Assembly: GCA_030680805.1 (NCBI GenBank)
Contig: JAUXUK010000103.1
Span: forward strand, 1-38,642
From: Sulfuritalea sp.
GTDB taxonomy: Bacteria; Pseudomonadota; Gammaproteobacteria; Burkholderiales; Rhodocyclaceae
Length of the DNA stretch: 38,642 nucleotides
Reading direction: 5' to 3'
Numbering within the stretch: position 1 is the first letter of the stretch; each line of letters begins with the position of its first letter. Shown in pieces: positions 7,759-16,946 of the stretch. The position numbers were made by a program, and so were the translations under genes. Under the pieces are notes generated by a model. That model saw nothing but the letters and a program-made list of their open reading frames with translations. It was not told where the DNA came from and searched no databases.

Positions 7759-8430
7759 GTGAAAACAAAGATTAACCGTTCATCATTGTCGCAGCAGGCC
7801 ATCGATTTGCTGCGCGAGCAGATCTACAATCACGTACTGGCCCCGGGTCAGCGGCTCGATGAAGCGGTGTTGGCGGAGCAGCTGGGCATCAGCCGCACGC
7901 CGCTGCGCGAAGCGCTCAAAGTTCTCTCGGCCGAGGGGCTGGTGGACCTGCAGCCGCACAAGGGCTGCTTCGTCACCGAACTGACCTTGCGTGACCTGGA
8001 AGAAATCTTTCCGATCATGGCGACGCTGGAAGGCCGCGTCGCGCATGAAGTGGCGAGCAAGCGTACGCCGGCCCAGCTCAAGGCGCTCGATGCCCTGCAC
8101 GAAAAACTCGAGCGGCATGCGGCAGCGGACGACGTCAATCGCTACTACGAAACCAACTACGTCTTTCACGATCAGTTGCAGGAATGCGCGGGCAACCGCT
8201 GGCTGCAGATCGTGATCGGCGATTTGAGAAAACTCCTGAAGCTGTCGCGCCACCATTCCCTGCGCCTGGAAGGCCGGCTTGCCGCGTCGCTGGCAGAGCA
8301 TCGTGCGTTGATGCAAGCACTGCACCGGCAGGATGCCGATGCGGCGGAGTGGGTGATGCGCGGACACTTGCTGGCGCAGCTCGATGCGCTGCGTGAAATG
8401 TCACTGGCAACGGAGGCGATGGATGGCTGA
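7759..8430 (+). CDS. GntR-family (FCD subfamily) transcription regulator of the malonate operon
   Basis: A 223-residue regulator. The N-terminal winged helix (about residues 8-72) includes QAIDLLREQIYNHVLAPGQ and LAEQLGISRTPLREALKVLSAEGLV, the standard GntR recognition region. The C-terminal FCD helical domain has metal or ligand residues such as NYVFHDQLQE and LAEHRALMQAL. It starts at GTG 7759, and I see no good ribosome site in front of it. The stop overlaps the decarboxylase start by eight bases. The position matches MatR/MdcY-type regulators, which respond to malonate or malonyl-CoA. The effector here is inferred from context only. Confidence 0.88.
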   Translation: MKTKINRSSLSQQAIDLLREQIYNHVLAPGQRLDEAVLAEQLGISRTPLREALKVLSAEGLVDLQPHKGCFVTELTLRDLEEIFPIMATLEGRVAHEVASKRTPAQLKALDALHEKLERHAAADDVNRYYETNYVFHDQLQECAGNRWLQIVIGDLRKLLKLSRHHSLRLEGRLAASLAEHRALMQALHRQDADAAEWVMRGHLLAQLDALREMSLATEAMDG

Positions 8431-9751
8431 TGGGCTGGTCCAGCGGCTGCGTTCAATAGTCGGCGCTGGCGACACGGCGGCTGTCCGTCCGAAGCAGCTC
8501 GCCGAGTGGCGCCGGCAACTCGGCGAATGCGCCGAGGCGAAGGGTGGCGAAGTTTCCGCACGTACCCGGGCCGCGGCCCTGGCGCAGACCTATCTCGAAC
8601 TCGATGACACCGGGCGTCACGCCTTCCTGCGCCTGATTTCGCTCGAATTCGGACCGGCTCCGGCGCGTGTGGCAGCCGCCCACGAGGCCTATCAGCGCGC
8701 GGTGGATACCGAGCGCCAATGGGATGCCGAGGCCGAGCTCCGTGCGGCCCTGCGCTCGGCGCGCATTCGCATCCTGACCCAGTTCAACGCCATTCCGCAG
8801 GGCGTCAAGTTCCTCGTCGATCTGCGCGCCGATTTGCTGCGCTATCTCGATGAAGACGCGGAATTGTCGCCGCTCGATCGCGAACTGGAGTCGCGACTGG
8901 CGGCATGGTTCGACGTCGGCTTTCTCGAACTGCAGCGCATCACGTGGGCTTCGCCGGCGGTGCTGCTGGAGAAGCTGATCAAGTACGAGGCCGTGCATGA
9001 AATCCGTTCCTGGACCGACCTCAAGAACCGGCTCGATTCGGATCGCCGCCTGTATGCCTTTTTCCATCCGCGCATGCCGATGGAGCCGCTGATTTTCGTC
9101 GAGGTGGCACTCACCGACCATCTCGCCGACAGCGTGCAGGCACTGCTTGACGAGCACGCACCGGTGTTCGACGCGCGCCGCGCCGACACGGCGATCTTCT
9201 ATTCGATCTCGAATACGCAGACAGGATTGCGCGGCGTGTCCTTCGGCAACTTCCTGCTGAAGCGCGTGATCGACGACCTGCAGCGTGATTTTCCGAAGCT
9301 GAAGCACTTCGCCACCTTGTCGCCGCTGCCGGGATTCTCGTCCTGGGCCAAAAAGAACCCGCGGGAGCTTGCGGCGGCGGGACTCGAACTCGAGCTTGCG
9401 CAACTCGCCACCGGCGAATGGGCAAAGGATCGCGCCCTGACGCGCAAGGTCAATGAATCCCTGGCACAGCTCGCGGCGCGTTACCTGACACTGGCCAAGG
9501 CCAGCAGGGGTGACGGCAGGCTGCCGCTGGACCCCGTCGCCCGTTTTCATCTGGGTAACGGCGCCCGTCTCGAACGCATCAACGCGTTGGGCGACGCGTC
9601 GCCCAACGGCATGAAGCAGTCGTTCGGTGTCATGGTGAATTATCTGTACGACCTCGACGAGCTGGAACACAACGTCGAGAGCTTTGCCCGCGAGGGCTCC
9701 ATTGCCACATCGGCCGCCGTCAGGCGTCTGGCACGGCAGAAACAAAACTAA
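8423..9751 (+). CDS. matA: Malonyl-CoA decarboxylase
   Basis: A 442-residue single-chain malonyl-CoA decarboxylase, which splits malonyl-CoA to acetyl-CoA and CO2. Family landmarks are HPRMPMEPLIFVEVAL (about 215-230), FYSISNTQTGLRGVSFGNF (about 259-277), TLSPLPGF (about 298-305) and RFHLGNGARLERINALGD (about 374-391). The serine of SISNTQ (Ser263) and His376 correspond to the catalytic pair described for the eukaryotic and rhizobial enzymes. Start ATG 8423 has GGAGG six bases upstream and overlaps the regulator stop. A longer in-frame start at 8384 would lie further into the regulator gene. With the TRAP transporter and MatB downstream it forms a malonate catabolic operon like the mat genes of rhizobia. 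Confidence 0.94.
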   Translation: MADGLVQRLRSIVGAGDTAAVRPKQLAEWRRQLGECAEAKGGEVSARTRAAALAQTYLELDDTGRHAFLRLISLEFGPAPARVAAAHEAYQRAVDTERQWDAEAELRAALRSARIRILTQFNAIPQGVKFLVDLRADLLRYLDEDAELSPLDRELESRLAAWFDVGFLELQRITWASPAVLLEKLIKYEAVHEIRSWTDLKNRLDSDRRLYAFFHPRMPMEPLIFVEVALTDHLADSVQALLDEHAPVFDARRADTAIFYSISNTQTGLRGVSFGNFLLKRVIDDLQRDFPKLKHFATLSPLPGFSSWAKKNPRELAAAGLELELAQLATGEWAKDRALTRKVNESLAQLAARYLTLAKASRGDGRLPLDPVARFHLGNGARLERINALGDASPNGMKQSFGVMVNYLYDLDELEHNVESFAREGSIATSAAVRRLARQKQN

Positions 9752-9766
9752 ACGAGGAGAACGGAC

Positions 9767-10789
9767 ATGCGACGCAACTTTCTGAAAGGCGCCCTGGCGG
9801 CAATCGGCGCGGTAACGCTGGGTCTGGGCAGCGCCCCGGTGCTGGCGCAGGCGAAGACGCTGAAGATTTCCCACCAGTTCCCCGGCGGCAGCATCGACGA
9901 GGGCGACTTCCGCGACCGCATGGTGCGCAAGTTCGCCGCCGAGGTGGAGAAGCAGACCAAGGGCGCGCTCAAGTTCGAGATCTATCCCTCGGGCTCCTTG
10001 GTGAAACCGGTCGAGCAGTGGGGCGCGATGGCCAACGGTTCGCTCGACATGTCGCTGTATCCGCTGGCCTATGCGGGCGGGCGAGTGGCGGAACTCAACA
10101 TCGGCCTGATGCCGGCGCTGGTCACCAGCTACGAGCAGGGCCTGCGCTGGAAGGACGCGCCGATCGGCAAGGAACTGACGCGCATCGTCGAAGAGAAGGG
10201 CGTCAAGATCATCACCTGGGTCTGGCAGGCCGGCGGCATTGCCTCGCGCGGCAAGCCCGTGATCACCCCGGACGACGTCAAGGGACTCAAGTTCCGCGGT
10301 GGCAGCAAGGAAATGGACGTCATGCTGAAGGCGGCGGGCGCCTCGCCGACCAACGTGCCGTCTTCGGAAATTTACAGCGCGATGCAGTCGGGTGTGCTCG
10401 ACGCGGCGCTGACGTCCAGCACCTCGCTGATCTCCTTCCGCCTGCACGAGCACGCCAAGCACGTCACCACGGCGCGCGACAAGACCTTCTGGTTCATGTT
10501 CGAGCCGATCATGATGTCCAAGGCGAGCTTCGACAAGCTGACGCCGGAGCAGCAGAAGATCGTCATGGATGTCGGCGCCGGCCTCGAGAAGTTCGGCATG
10601 GATGCGGCCAAGGTCGACGACCAGAAGCTGGCCGAGGTGTACAAGGCGGCCGGTGACGGCGTGCACGACATGAACGAGGTGGCCTTCGCCAAGTGGCGCG
10701 AAGTGGCCCGCGCCTCGTCCTGGAAGGATTTCGAGGAGAAGGTCCCGAACGGCAAGAAGCTGCTCGAGATGGCCGTGGCCGTCAAGTGA
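9767..10789 (+). CDS. dctP: TRAP transporter solute-binding protein DctP, probably for malonate
   Basis: A 340-residue periplasmic binding protein. A signal peptide covers residues 1-28 (MRRNFLKGALAA up to VLAQA). The mature part has the DctP fold, including KGLKFRGGSKEMD, where Arg177 corresponds to the arginine that holds the carboxylate of the ligand. It delivers its ligand to the DctQ/DctM membrane subunits encoded next. Malonate is the inferred ligand because the decarboxylase and MatB flank the transporter, as with the MatPQM system of Sinorhizobium. The ribosome site GAGGAG lies in the 15-base gap after the decarboxylase. The stop overlaps the dctQ start as GTGA. Confidence 0.93.
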   Translation: MRRNFLKGALAAIGAVTLGLGSAPVLAQAKTLKISHQFPGGSIDEGDFRDRMVRKFAAEVEKQTKGALKFEIYPSGSLVKPVEQWGAMANGSLDMSLYPLAYAGGRVAELNIGLMPALVTSYEQGLRWKDAPIGKELTRIVEEKGVKIITWVWQAGGIASRGKPVITPDDVKGLKFRGGSKEMDVMLKAAGASPTNVPSSEIYSAMQSGVLDAALTSSTSLISFRLHEHAKHVTTARDKTFWFMFEPIMMSKASFDKLTPEQQKIVMDVGAGLEKFGMDAAKVDDQKLAEVYKAAGDGVHDMNEVAFAKWREVARASSWKDFEEKVPNGKKLLEMAVAVK

Positions 10790-11322
10790 CACCCGCCCTG
10801 CGGGATGCGTGGCGGGCGTTCGCCGCGACGGTGACCGGGCTGAACCTGTGGCTGGGCTACCTCGCCGGAGTGCTGGTGGCGGTTTCGGCCGTCCTCCTCA
10901 CCGGCGAGGTCATGGCCCGCTACATCTACAACGCGCCCAGCGACTGGAGCCTGGAGCTGTGCATCCTGATGCTGATCGCCGCGACCTTCATGGCCGCGGG
11001 CCACACGCTGGCCGCCAGGGCCCACGTGAACATCGACATCGTCGACCACCTGATGTCAGCCAGCCTCAACCGCTGGCGCCTGCTGCTCGCCGACCTCGGT
11101 GCCGCCGGCCTGTGCAGCTTCGTCGCGGTCAATGCCTGGCGGCTCACCGGCATTGCCTGGAGCGAGGGCTGGGTGAGCAATTCGACCTGGGGACCGAAGT
11201 TGTGGATCCCCTTCAGCTTCATCGCGCTCGGCATGAGCCTGCTGGCGCTGCAATACCTGGTGCAGATCATCGACGGACGACTGGCGCCGATCATGGCGGG
11301 AGGGCGTCATGGGCGTGCTTGA
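10786..11322 (+). CDS. dctQ: TRAP transporter small permease subunit DctQ
   Basis: A 178-residue inner-membrane protein with four hydrophobic segments and the family signature EVMARYIYNAPSDWSLELCILML. The start is GTG at 10786, overlapping the dctP stop by four bases. Longer versions of this frame run inside dctP and are not real. The stop lies 14 bases inside dctM. It pairs with DctM to form the membrane part of the secondary transporter, driven by the sodium gradient in studied members. Confidence 0.92.
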   Translation: MTPALRDAWRAFAATVTGLNLWLGYLAGVLVAVSAVLLTGEVMARYIYNAPSDWSLELCILMLIAATFMAAGHTLAARAHVNIDIVDHLMSASLNRWRLLLADLGAAGLCSFVAVNAWRLTGIAWSEGWVSNSTWGPKLWIPFSFIALGMSLLALQYLVQIIDGRLAPIMAGGRHGRA

Positions 11323-12637
11323 AATCGGCATCCTGTATCTCGGCGCGGCGCTGCTGCTGCTGTTCTCCGGCATGCCCATCGCCTTTGCGCTGGGCGGCGT
11401 GGCGCTGGCCTTCATGTTCTTCTTCATGCCGGCCAACAACCTCGAGAACATCGCGGAGACGCTGTACAGCGAGCTCAACAATTTCACCCTGCTGACGATT
11501 CCGCTGTTCATCCTGATGGGCGCCGCGATCGGCAAGACGCGCGCCGCGGCCGATCTCTACGAGGCGGCCCACCGCTGGCTCTACAAGCTGCCCGGCAGCC
11601 TCGGCGTGGCCAATGTCTTCGGCTGTTCGGTGTTCGCCGCGATGTGCGGCTCCAGCCCGGCCACCTGCGCCGCGATCGGCGGCATGGGCATTCCCGAAAT
11701 GCGCAAGCGCGGCTATTCCGCCGAACTTGCCTCGGGGCTGATCGCCGCCGGCGGCACCCTGGGCATCCTGATTCCGCCCTCGCTGACGCTGATCATCTAC
11801 GGCATCATCACCGAGCAGTCGATCGGCAAGCTGTTCATCGCCGGCGTCATCCCCGGCATCCTGCTGGCCCTGCTGTTCGCCCTCTGGGTGATGTTCGCCG
11901 CGACGCGCGAAGTCGCCGCCGCGCGCGCCGGCCGCGCGGCGAGCGAGCTGCTGCAGGCCGAGTTCTTCACCTGGCGGCAGCGCATGGAAACCCTGCCGCG
12001 GCTGTTGCCCTTCGCCGTGCTGATCGCCGTGGTGATGATCGCGCTCTACGGCGGCTGGGGCACGCCGTCCGAGGTAGCGGGCGTCGGCGCCGCCGGTTCG
12101 CTGGTGCTGGTGGTGTTCATCTACGGCGTCTGGCGCTGGCGCGACATGAAGGAAATCCTGCTCGGCACCGCGCGCGAGTCCTGCATGATCATGATGATCA
12201 TCGCCATGGCCTTCCTGTTCACCTACGTCATGAGCTACCTGCACATCACGCAGACCTTGGCGCAATGGCTGGTCGGGCTGGGTCTGTCGAAATGGGTCTA
12301 CCTGCTCTGGGTGAACATTCTGTTGCTGGTGCTGGGCTGCTTCCTGCCGCCGGTGGCCATCATCCTGATGGTGACGCCGGTGATCATGCCCGGGATACTC
12401 GCTGCCGGCTTCGACCCGATCTGGTTCGGCATCGTGCTTACCATCAACATGGAAATGGGCCTGATCACGCCGCCGGTGGGCCTCAACCTGTTCGTCATCA
12501 ACGGCATCGCGCCCGACATCAGTTTCCGCCAGATCATGCGCGGCGTGATGCCCTTCATCGCCATCATGGGGCTGTACATCGTGCTGCTGGCCATGTTCCC
12601 GGACATCGTCATGTGGCTGCCGGAAAACGTCAAGTGA
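11309..12637 (+). CDS. dctM: TRAP transporter large permease subunit DctM
   Basis: A 442-residue polytopic protein of the DctM/SiaM family with about twelve membrane segments. Hallmarks are FTLLTIPLFILMGAAI (about 52-67), CGSSPATCAAIGGMGIPEM, GGTLGILIPPSLTLIIYGI and, in the second half, NMEMGLITPPVGLNLFVI. These repeated hairpin motifs form the transport core. It overlaps dctQ by 14 bases and its TGA overlaps the GTG of matB. Transport of malonate is inferred from the neighbours. Confidence 0.94.
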   Translation: MGVLEIGILYLGAALLLLFSGMPIAFALGGVALAFMFFFMPANNLENIAETLYSELNNFTLLTIPLFILMGAAIGKTRAAADLYEAAHRWLYKLPGSLGVANVFGCSVFAAMCGSSPATCAAIGGMGIPEMRKRGYSAELASGLIAAGGTLGILIPPSLTLIIYGIITEQSIGKLFIAGVIPGILLALLFALWVMFAATREVAAARAGRAASELLQAEFFTWRQRMETLPRLLPFAVLIAVVMIALYGGWGTPSEVAGVGAAGSLVLVVFIYGVWRWRDMKEILLGTARESCMIMMIIAMAFLFTYVMSYLHITQTLAQWLVGLGLSKWVYLLWVNILLLVLGCFLPPVAIILMVTPVIMPGILAAGFDPIWFGIVLTINMEMGLITPPVGLNLFVINGIAPDISFRQIMRGVMPFIAIMGLYIVLLAMFPDIVMWLPENVK

Positions 12638-14172
12638 ACCAGAATCTTTACAGCCTGCTCGCGGCACATTTTCCGCAGGACCCCGCGGCGCCCTGCATGG
12701 TCCTGCCCGACGACCGGGTGTGGACCTATGGCGATGTCGAGCGCGCCTCGGGGCGCATGGCCAACCTGATCGTGGCGTTGGGTTTGAAGCCCGGCGACCG
12801 CGTCGCGGCGCAGGTGGAAAAGACGCCCGAGGCGCTGGTGCTGTATCTGGCCGCGATTCGCGCCGGCATGGTCTTCCTGCCACTCAATCCGGCCTATCAG
12901 CGCCACGAGCTGGAATTCTTCCTCGGCGACGCGAAACCCGGCCTGTTCGTCTGCCGGCCGCAGCAGCGCATGCTGGCCGCAGAGTTGGCCAATGAGTTGG
13001 CGACGAAGGCCGGCGTGCCCCACGTCCTGGAGCTCGACGACCACGGGTGCGGCTCGCTGATCGACGCCGCGACGCGGCATGCCGATGCCTTCGCCACGGT
13101 ACCGCGAGCGAAGGACGACCTCGCGGCGATCCTCTACACCTCGGGCACCACCGGGCGCTCCAAGGGCGCCATGCTGAGCCACGGCAACCTTGCGCACAAC
13201 GCGAGGACCCTGCATGACTACTGGCATTTTCAGCCCGGCGACGTGATGCTGCACATGCTGCCGACATTTCACGTGCATGGCCTCTTCGTCGCCTGCCACA
13301 CGACCCTGCTCAACGGCTCGGCGATGTTCTTCGAGCCGAAGTTCGATGCCGCGCGCGCCATGAAGCTGCTGCCGCAATCCACCGTGTTCATGGGCGTGCC
13401 CACCTACTACGTGCGCCTGCTGCTCGACCCCGTGTTCGGTCGCCAAACCTGCCGCAACATCCGGCTGTTTGTATCGGGTTCGGCGCCGCTGCTGAAGGAA
13501 ACCTTCGATGAGTTCAAGGCGCGTACCGGCCATACGATCCTCGAACGTTACGGCATGACCGAAGGCGGCATGTTTACCTCGAATCCCTACGATGGCGAGC
13601 GACGTGGCGGCACGGTGGGTTTCCCGTTGCCGGGGACCTCGTTGCAGATAGTCGGCGCTGGCGGTACGGCGATCAAGCCGGGCGCCGTCGGGCAGATTCA
13701 GGTCAAGGGCGACAACGTCTTCGTCGGCTACTGGGGCATGCCGGAAAAGACCAAAGAAGAATTCACCGCCGATGGCTATTTCAGAACCGGCGACATGGGC
13801 AGCTTCGATGCGGAGGGCTACGTCACGATCAGCGGTCGCTCGAAAGACCTGGTGATCACCGGCGGGCTCAATGTCTATCCGAAGGAGATCGAGGAACTGA
13901 TCGACGCCATGCCGGGCGTGGTCGAGTCGGCGGTGATCGGCTTGCCGCATCCCGATTTCGGCGAGGCGGTCACGGCGGTGGTGGTGCGCCAGAAGAATGC
14001 CGCCGGGGCGGCGCTGACCGAGTCCGGTATCATCGCTGCCATCAAGGACAAGCTGGCTAATTTCAAGGTGCCCAAGTGGGTCTATCTGGTCGACGAACTG
14101 CCGCGCAACGCCATGGGCAAAGTGCAGAAGAACATCCTGCGGAAAACTTATTCGCCGATGACCGGCCGCTGA
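12634..14172 (+). CDS. matB: Malonyl-CoA synthetase MatB
   Basis: A 512-residue acyl-CoA synthetase of the ANL superfamily, which activates malonate with ATP and CoA to malonyl-CoA. The AMP-binding core has the P-loop LYTSGTTGRSKGAMLSHGN (about 167-185), the A5 motif ERYGMTEGGM and the hinge region GRSKDLVITGGLNVYPKEIE. The C-terminal lysine motif is LPRNAMGKVQKN. The hinge sequence and the pairing with malonyl-CoA decarboxylase point to MatB rather than a general fatty acyl-CoA ligase. The start is GTG at 12634, overlapping dctM (GTGA). The in-frame extension into dctM is not coding. It is the last gene of the malonate operon. Confidence 0.93.
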   Translation: MNQNLYSLLAAHFPQDPAAPCMVLPDDRVWTYGDVERASGRMANLIVALGLKPGDRVAAQVEKTPEALVLYLAAIRAGMVFLPLNPAYQRHELEFFLGDAKPGLFVCRPQQRMLAAELANELATKAGVPHVLELDDHGCGSLIDAATRHADAFATVPRAKDDLAAILYTSGTTGRSKGAMLSHGNLAHNARTLHDYWHFQPGDVMLHMLPTFHVHGLFVACHTTLLNGSAMFFEPKFDAARAMKLLPQSTVFMGVPTYYVRLLLDPVFGRQTCRNIRLFVSGSAPLLKETFDEFKARTGHTILERYGMTEGGMFTSNPYDGERRGGTVGFPLPGTSLQIVGAGGTAIKPGAVGQIQVKGDNVFVGYWGMPEKTKEEFTADGYFRTGDMGSFDAEGYVTISGRSKDLVITGGLNVYPKEIEELIDAMPGVVESAVIGLPHPDFGEAVTAVVVRQKNAAGAALTESGIIAAIKDKLANFKVPKWVYLVDELPRNAMGKVQKNILRKTYSPMTGR

Positions 14173-14187
14173 GATGCTGAGGCCGGC

Positions 14188-15090
14188 ATGCTGAATTTCC
14201 TGCCGGCGCCGCTGATCGGTTTGATCGCCTCACTGCTGCTGGCGCTCAACGCGCTGTTCTGGGTGCCGATCCTGCTCTTGTTTGCGATCGTCAAGCTGAT
14301 CCTGCCATTCAAGACGGTGCGCCTGTGGATCGATCCGGTCCTGGTGGCCATCGCGGAGATCTGGATCGCCTGCAACAGCGGCTGGATGGCGCTGACCCAG
14401 CGCACCACTTGGGATGTCGAAGGCATCGCCGGGCTCGATCCGCACAACTGGTACCTGGTCAACAGCAACCACCAGACCTGGGCCGACATCTTCGTCCTGC
14501 AGCATTTGTTCAATCGCCGCATTCCGCTGCTGAAGTTCTTCATCAAGGACCAGCTGAAGTGGGTGCCGGTCATGGGCCTGGCCTGGTGGGCGTTGGACTT
14601 TCCCTTCATGCGCCGCCACAGCGAGGAATACCTCAAGCTGCATCCGGAAATGCGCGGCAAGGATCAGGCGGCCACCCGTCGCGCCTGCGAAAAGTTCGCA
14701 CTGATCCCGACCAGCGTGATGAATTTTCTCGAAGGCACGCGCTTCACGCGGGCCAAGCACCAGCGCCAGCAATCACCCTACCGGCATCTGCTCAAGCCCA
14801 AGGCGGGCGGCATCGCACTGGCGCTCAACGCCATGGGTGATCGCTTTCAGGCCATACTCGACGTCACCATCGTTTATCCGGATGGCGCGCCGAATTTCTG
14901 GGAATTTCTGTGCGGCAAACTCAAGCGCGTGACCGTGCGGGTACAGATCCTGCCGGTCCCCGAGCACCTGATGCACAGCGATTACGCGGGCGATGCCGAG
15001 GTGCGTGCGGCATTCCAGCGCTGGGTGCAGCAGTTGTGGCAGGACAAGGACGAGCAGATTTCACGCTTGCTGACGCAGACAAGAGCCTGA
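14188..15090 (+). CDS. PlsC-type acyltransferase (YihG-like)
   Basis: A 300-residue membrane acyltransferase of the lysophosphatidate acyltransferase family. N-terminal hydrophobic segments (about 5-45) are followed by the HX4D motif in NHQTWAD (His95, Asp100) and by FLEGTRFT further on, the glycerol-phosphate binding block. The overall length and the motif NSNHQTWADI are typical of YihG, a poorly understood acyltransferase of the inner membrane thought to affect the acyl composition of phospholipids. The gene follows matB after 15 bases and precedes a DUF2721 gene after only four, so it may be co-transcribed with both. Confidence 0.87.
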   Translation: MLNFLPAPLIGLIASLLLALNALFWVPILLLFAIVKLILPFKTVRLWIDPVLVAIAEIWIACNSGWMALTQRTTWDVEGIAGLDPHNWYLVNSNHQTWADIFVLQHLFNRRIPLLKFFIKDQLKWVPVMGLAWWALDFPFMRRHSEEYLKLHPEMRGKDQAATRRACEKFALIPTSVMNFLEGTRFTRAKHQRQQSPYRHLLKPKAGGIALALNAMGDRFQAILDVTIVYPDGAPNFWEFLCGKLKRVTVRVQILPVPEHLMHSDYAGDAEVRAAFQRWVQQLWQDKDEQISRLLTQTRA

Positions 15091-15094
15091 CACC

Positions 15095-15529
15095 GTGGAC
15101 ACCCAACTCGCCGACATCAGTCACGTCATCCAGCTGGCGGTGGCGCCTGTCTTCCTGCTGACCGCAATCGCGACCTTGATCAACGCCCTGAATACGCGGC
15201 TGGGGCGGATTGTCGATCGCCGTCGCGTGGTGCAGGAACGACTGCCGACGCAGGCGCCCGACGTGGCCGCCACCGCGGGCGAGGAAATCGGCATGCTGAT
15301 AAGGCGCAGCCGGCTGGTCTACCACGCAATCTTCTGCGCGGTGCTCTCGGCGCTGCTGGTGTGCCTGGTGGTGGCGGGCGCATTTCTCGGCGCCTTGCTC
15401 GGTGTCGATCTGGCGCGCACCGTCGCGACGCTTTTCATCGCCGCGATGCTGGCGATGATTGCCGGACTCAGCCTGTTTCTGCGCGAGGTCTATCTGGCGG
15501 TGCGCACCGGCACGCACAACCAGCCGTGA
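15095..15529 (+). CDS. DUF2721 membrane protein
   Basis: A 144-residue protein of a conserved family with no known function. The signature IQLAVAPVFLLTAIATLINALNTRLGRIVDR covers the first membrane segment and the following charged helix. Two further hydrophobic segments lie at about 80-103 and 108-127. Length and three-segment layout fit the family. The stop overlaps the GTG of the SGNH hydrolase gene, so these two are probably co-translated. Confidence 0.85.
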   Translation: MDTQLADISHVIQLAVAPVFLLTAIATLINALNTRLGRIVDRRRVVQERLPTQAPDVAATAGEEIGMLIRRSRLVYHAIFCAVLSALLVCLVVAGAFLGALLGVDLARTVATLFIAAMLAMIAGLSLFLREVYLAVRTGTHNQP

Positions 15530-16248
15530 GCCTGCGCCACACGCTTGCCACCGTCGCGCTCGGCCCGGTGTTGCTGGCACAGGGCCGTCGCGTGCGGCGC
15601 ACGGTGCCCGTGCTGCCGGAAGCCGACGGGCCGCGCGAGGGGGAAGCCGGCAACGGCTTGCCGCTGCGACTGCTGATCCTCGGCGACTCGGCCGCCGCCG
15701 GCGTCGGCGCCCGAACGCAGGACGAGGCCCTTTCCGGACAACTCGCCGTGTCGCTGGCGCCGACTTTTCGCTTGCACTGGAAGCTGTTGGCCTTCACCGG
15801 CGCCACTACCGCCGACATGCTGGATCATCTGCAAGGATTGTCGGACGAGGCGTTCGACGTGGTCGTCACCTCGTTGGGCGTGAACGACGTCACCGGGCGC
15901 GTGTCGCTGGCCGCGTGGCGTCGCGCACAACTGGAATTGATCGCCGTGCTGCAATCGCGCTTTGGCGCACGCCACATCCTGCTGTCCGGCCTGCCGCCGA
16001 TGCACCGCTTTCCGGCGCTGCCGCAGCCGCTGCGCTGGTATGTCGGCAGTCGCGCGCGCGATTTCGACCGGGTGCTGGCGCACGTCGCGGCGAGCCGCCC
16101 CGGCTGCGAGTTCCTCGCCCTCGGCCATGAGATGATGGATGCCTCGGCCATGGCCGGCGACGGTTTCCACCCGGGGCCGCCGATCTACGCCCTCTGGGCG
16201 CGCGAAGCCACGCGCCGCATCGTGCAACGCATGGAGCAGACCACATGA
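15526..16248 (+). CDS. SGNH/GDSL-family hydrolase
   Basis: A 240-residue esterase-like protein. The nucleophile block is LLILGDSAAAGVGA (Ser55), the third block is SLGVNDVTG, and the catalytic acid/base lie in GDGFHPG near the C terminus, so all four blocks of the fold are intact. The N terminus has a weak hydrophobic stretch but no clean signal peptide, leaving the location open. Substrates in this family range from lysophospholipids to acetylated sugars. Its place next to a PlsC-type acyltransferase would fit lipid turnover, which is inference. The start is GTG 15526, overlapping the DUF2721 stop. The stop overlaps the start of the transferase gene (ATGA). Confidence 0.85.
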   Translation: MSLRHTLATVALGPVLLAQGRRVRRTVPVLPEADGPREGEAGNGLPLRLLILGDSAAAGVGARTQDEALSGQLAVSLAPTFRLHWKLLAFTGATTADMLDHLQGLSDEAFDVVVTSLGVNDVTGRVSLAAWRRAQLELIAVLQSRFGARHILLSGLPPMHRFPALPQPLRWYVGSRARDFDRVLAHVAASRPGCEFLALGHEMMDASAMAGDGFHPGPPIYALWAREATRRIVQRMEQTT

Positions 16249-16946
16249 TCGATCTCTACTACTGGACCACCCCCAACGGCCACAAGATCACGATGTTTCT
16301 CGAAGAGGCCGGCATGCCCTATCGCATCGTGCCGATCAACATCGGCAAGGGCGAGCAGTTCGCCCCGGACTTCCTCAAGATCGCACCCAACAACCGGATG
16401 CCGGCCATCGTCGATCACCAGCCCGCCGATGGTGGCGCGCCGCTGTCGCTGTTCGAGTCCGGCGCGATCCTGCTCTATCTCGCCGACAAGAGCGGGCGCT
16501 TCATCGCGCCGGACTTGCGCGGGCGCACCGAAACCATCCAGTGGCTGTTCTGGCAGATGGGCGGGCTCGGTCCGATGGCGGGGCAGAACCATCATTTCAC
16601 GCAATACGCGCCGGAGCCGATTGCCTACGCCATCGAGCGTTACGTCAAGGAAACCGCGCGCCTCTACGCCGTCTTGAACAAGCAGCTGGCCAACCACGAA
16701 TTCATCGCCGGCGACTATTCGATCGCCGACATGGCCTGCTACCCGTGGATCGTGCCGCATGAGCGGCAGCGGCAGAACCTCGATGATTTTCCCAATCTCA
16801 AGCGCTGGTTCGCGGCGATTCGTGAGCGCCCGGCGACGCAACGCGCCTACGCCCTGGCGAAGGAAATCAATCCGGCGCCGGTGGTGACCGAGGAGGCGAA
16901 GAAGGTGTTGTTCGGGCAGGACGCCAGCACCGTACGTCCGGGCTGA
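16245..16946 (+). CDS. Glutathione S-transferase-family protein (YfcG/YghU-like disulfide reductase)
   Basis: A 233-residue protein with an N-terminal thioredoxin-like half (IDLYYWTTPNGHKITMFLEE; the TxxNxxK pattern of Nu-class transferases) and a C-terminal helical half (about 95-210). The glutathione-binding ES pair is in LFESGAILLYLAD. In E. coli, YfcG and YghU reduce disulfides using two bound glutathione molecules without an active cysteine, and the absence of a CxxC here fits. The start overlaps the hydrolase stop. The TGA lies inside the left arm of a hairpin shared with the convergent anti-sigma gene. Confidence 0.88.
   Translation: MIDLYYWTTPNGHKITMFLEEAGMPYRIVPINIGKGEQFAPDFLKIAPNNRMPAIVDHQPADGGAPLSLFESGAILLYLADKSGRFIAPDLRGRTETIQWLFWQMGGLGPMAGQNHHFTQYAPEPIAYAIERYVKETARLYAVLNKQLANHEFIAGDYSIADMACYPWIVPHERQRQNLDDFPNLKRWFAAIRERPATQRAYALAKEINPAPVVTEEAKKVLFGQDASTVRPG

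Noticed and set aside
8453..10792. Long minus-strand open frame (779 residues) opposite the malonate genes
   Set aside because: It lies fully antisense to malonyl-CoA decarboxylase and dctP, which are clear, shows no recognisable domain, and is the usual product of GC-rich codon use.
11291..12883. Minus-strand open frame of 530 residues rich in His, Asp and Gln
   Set aside because: Antisense to dctM. Its composition is a by-product of the membrane-protein codons on the other strand.
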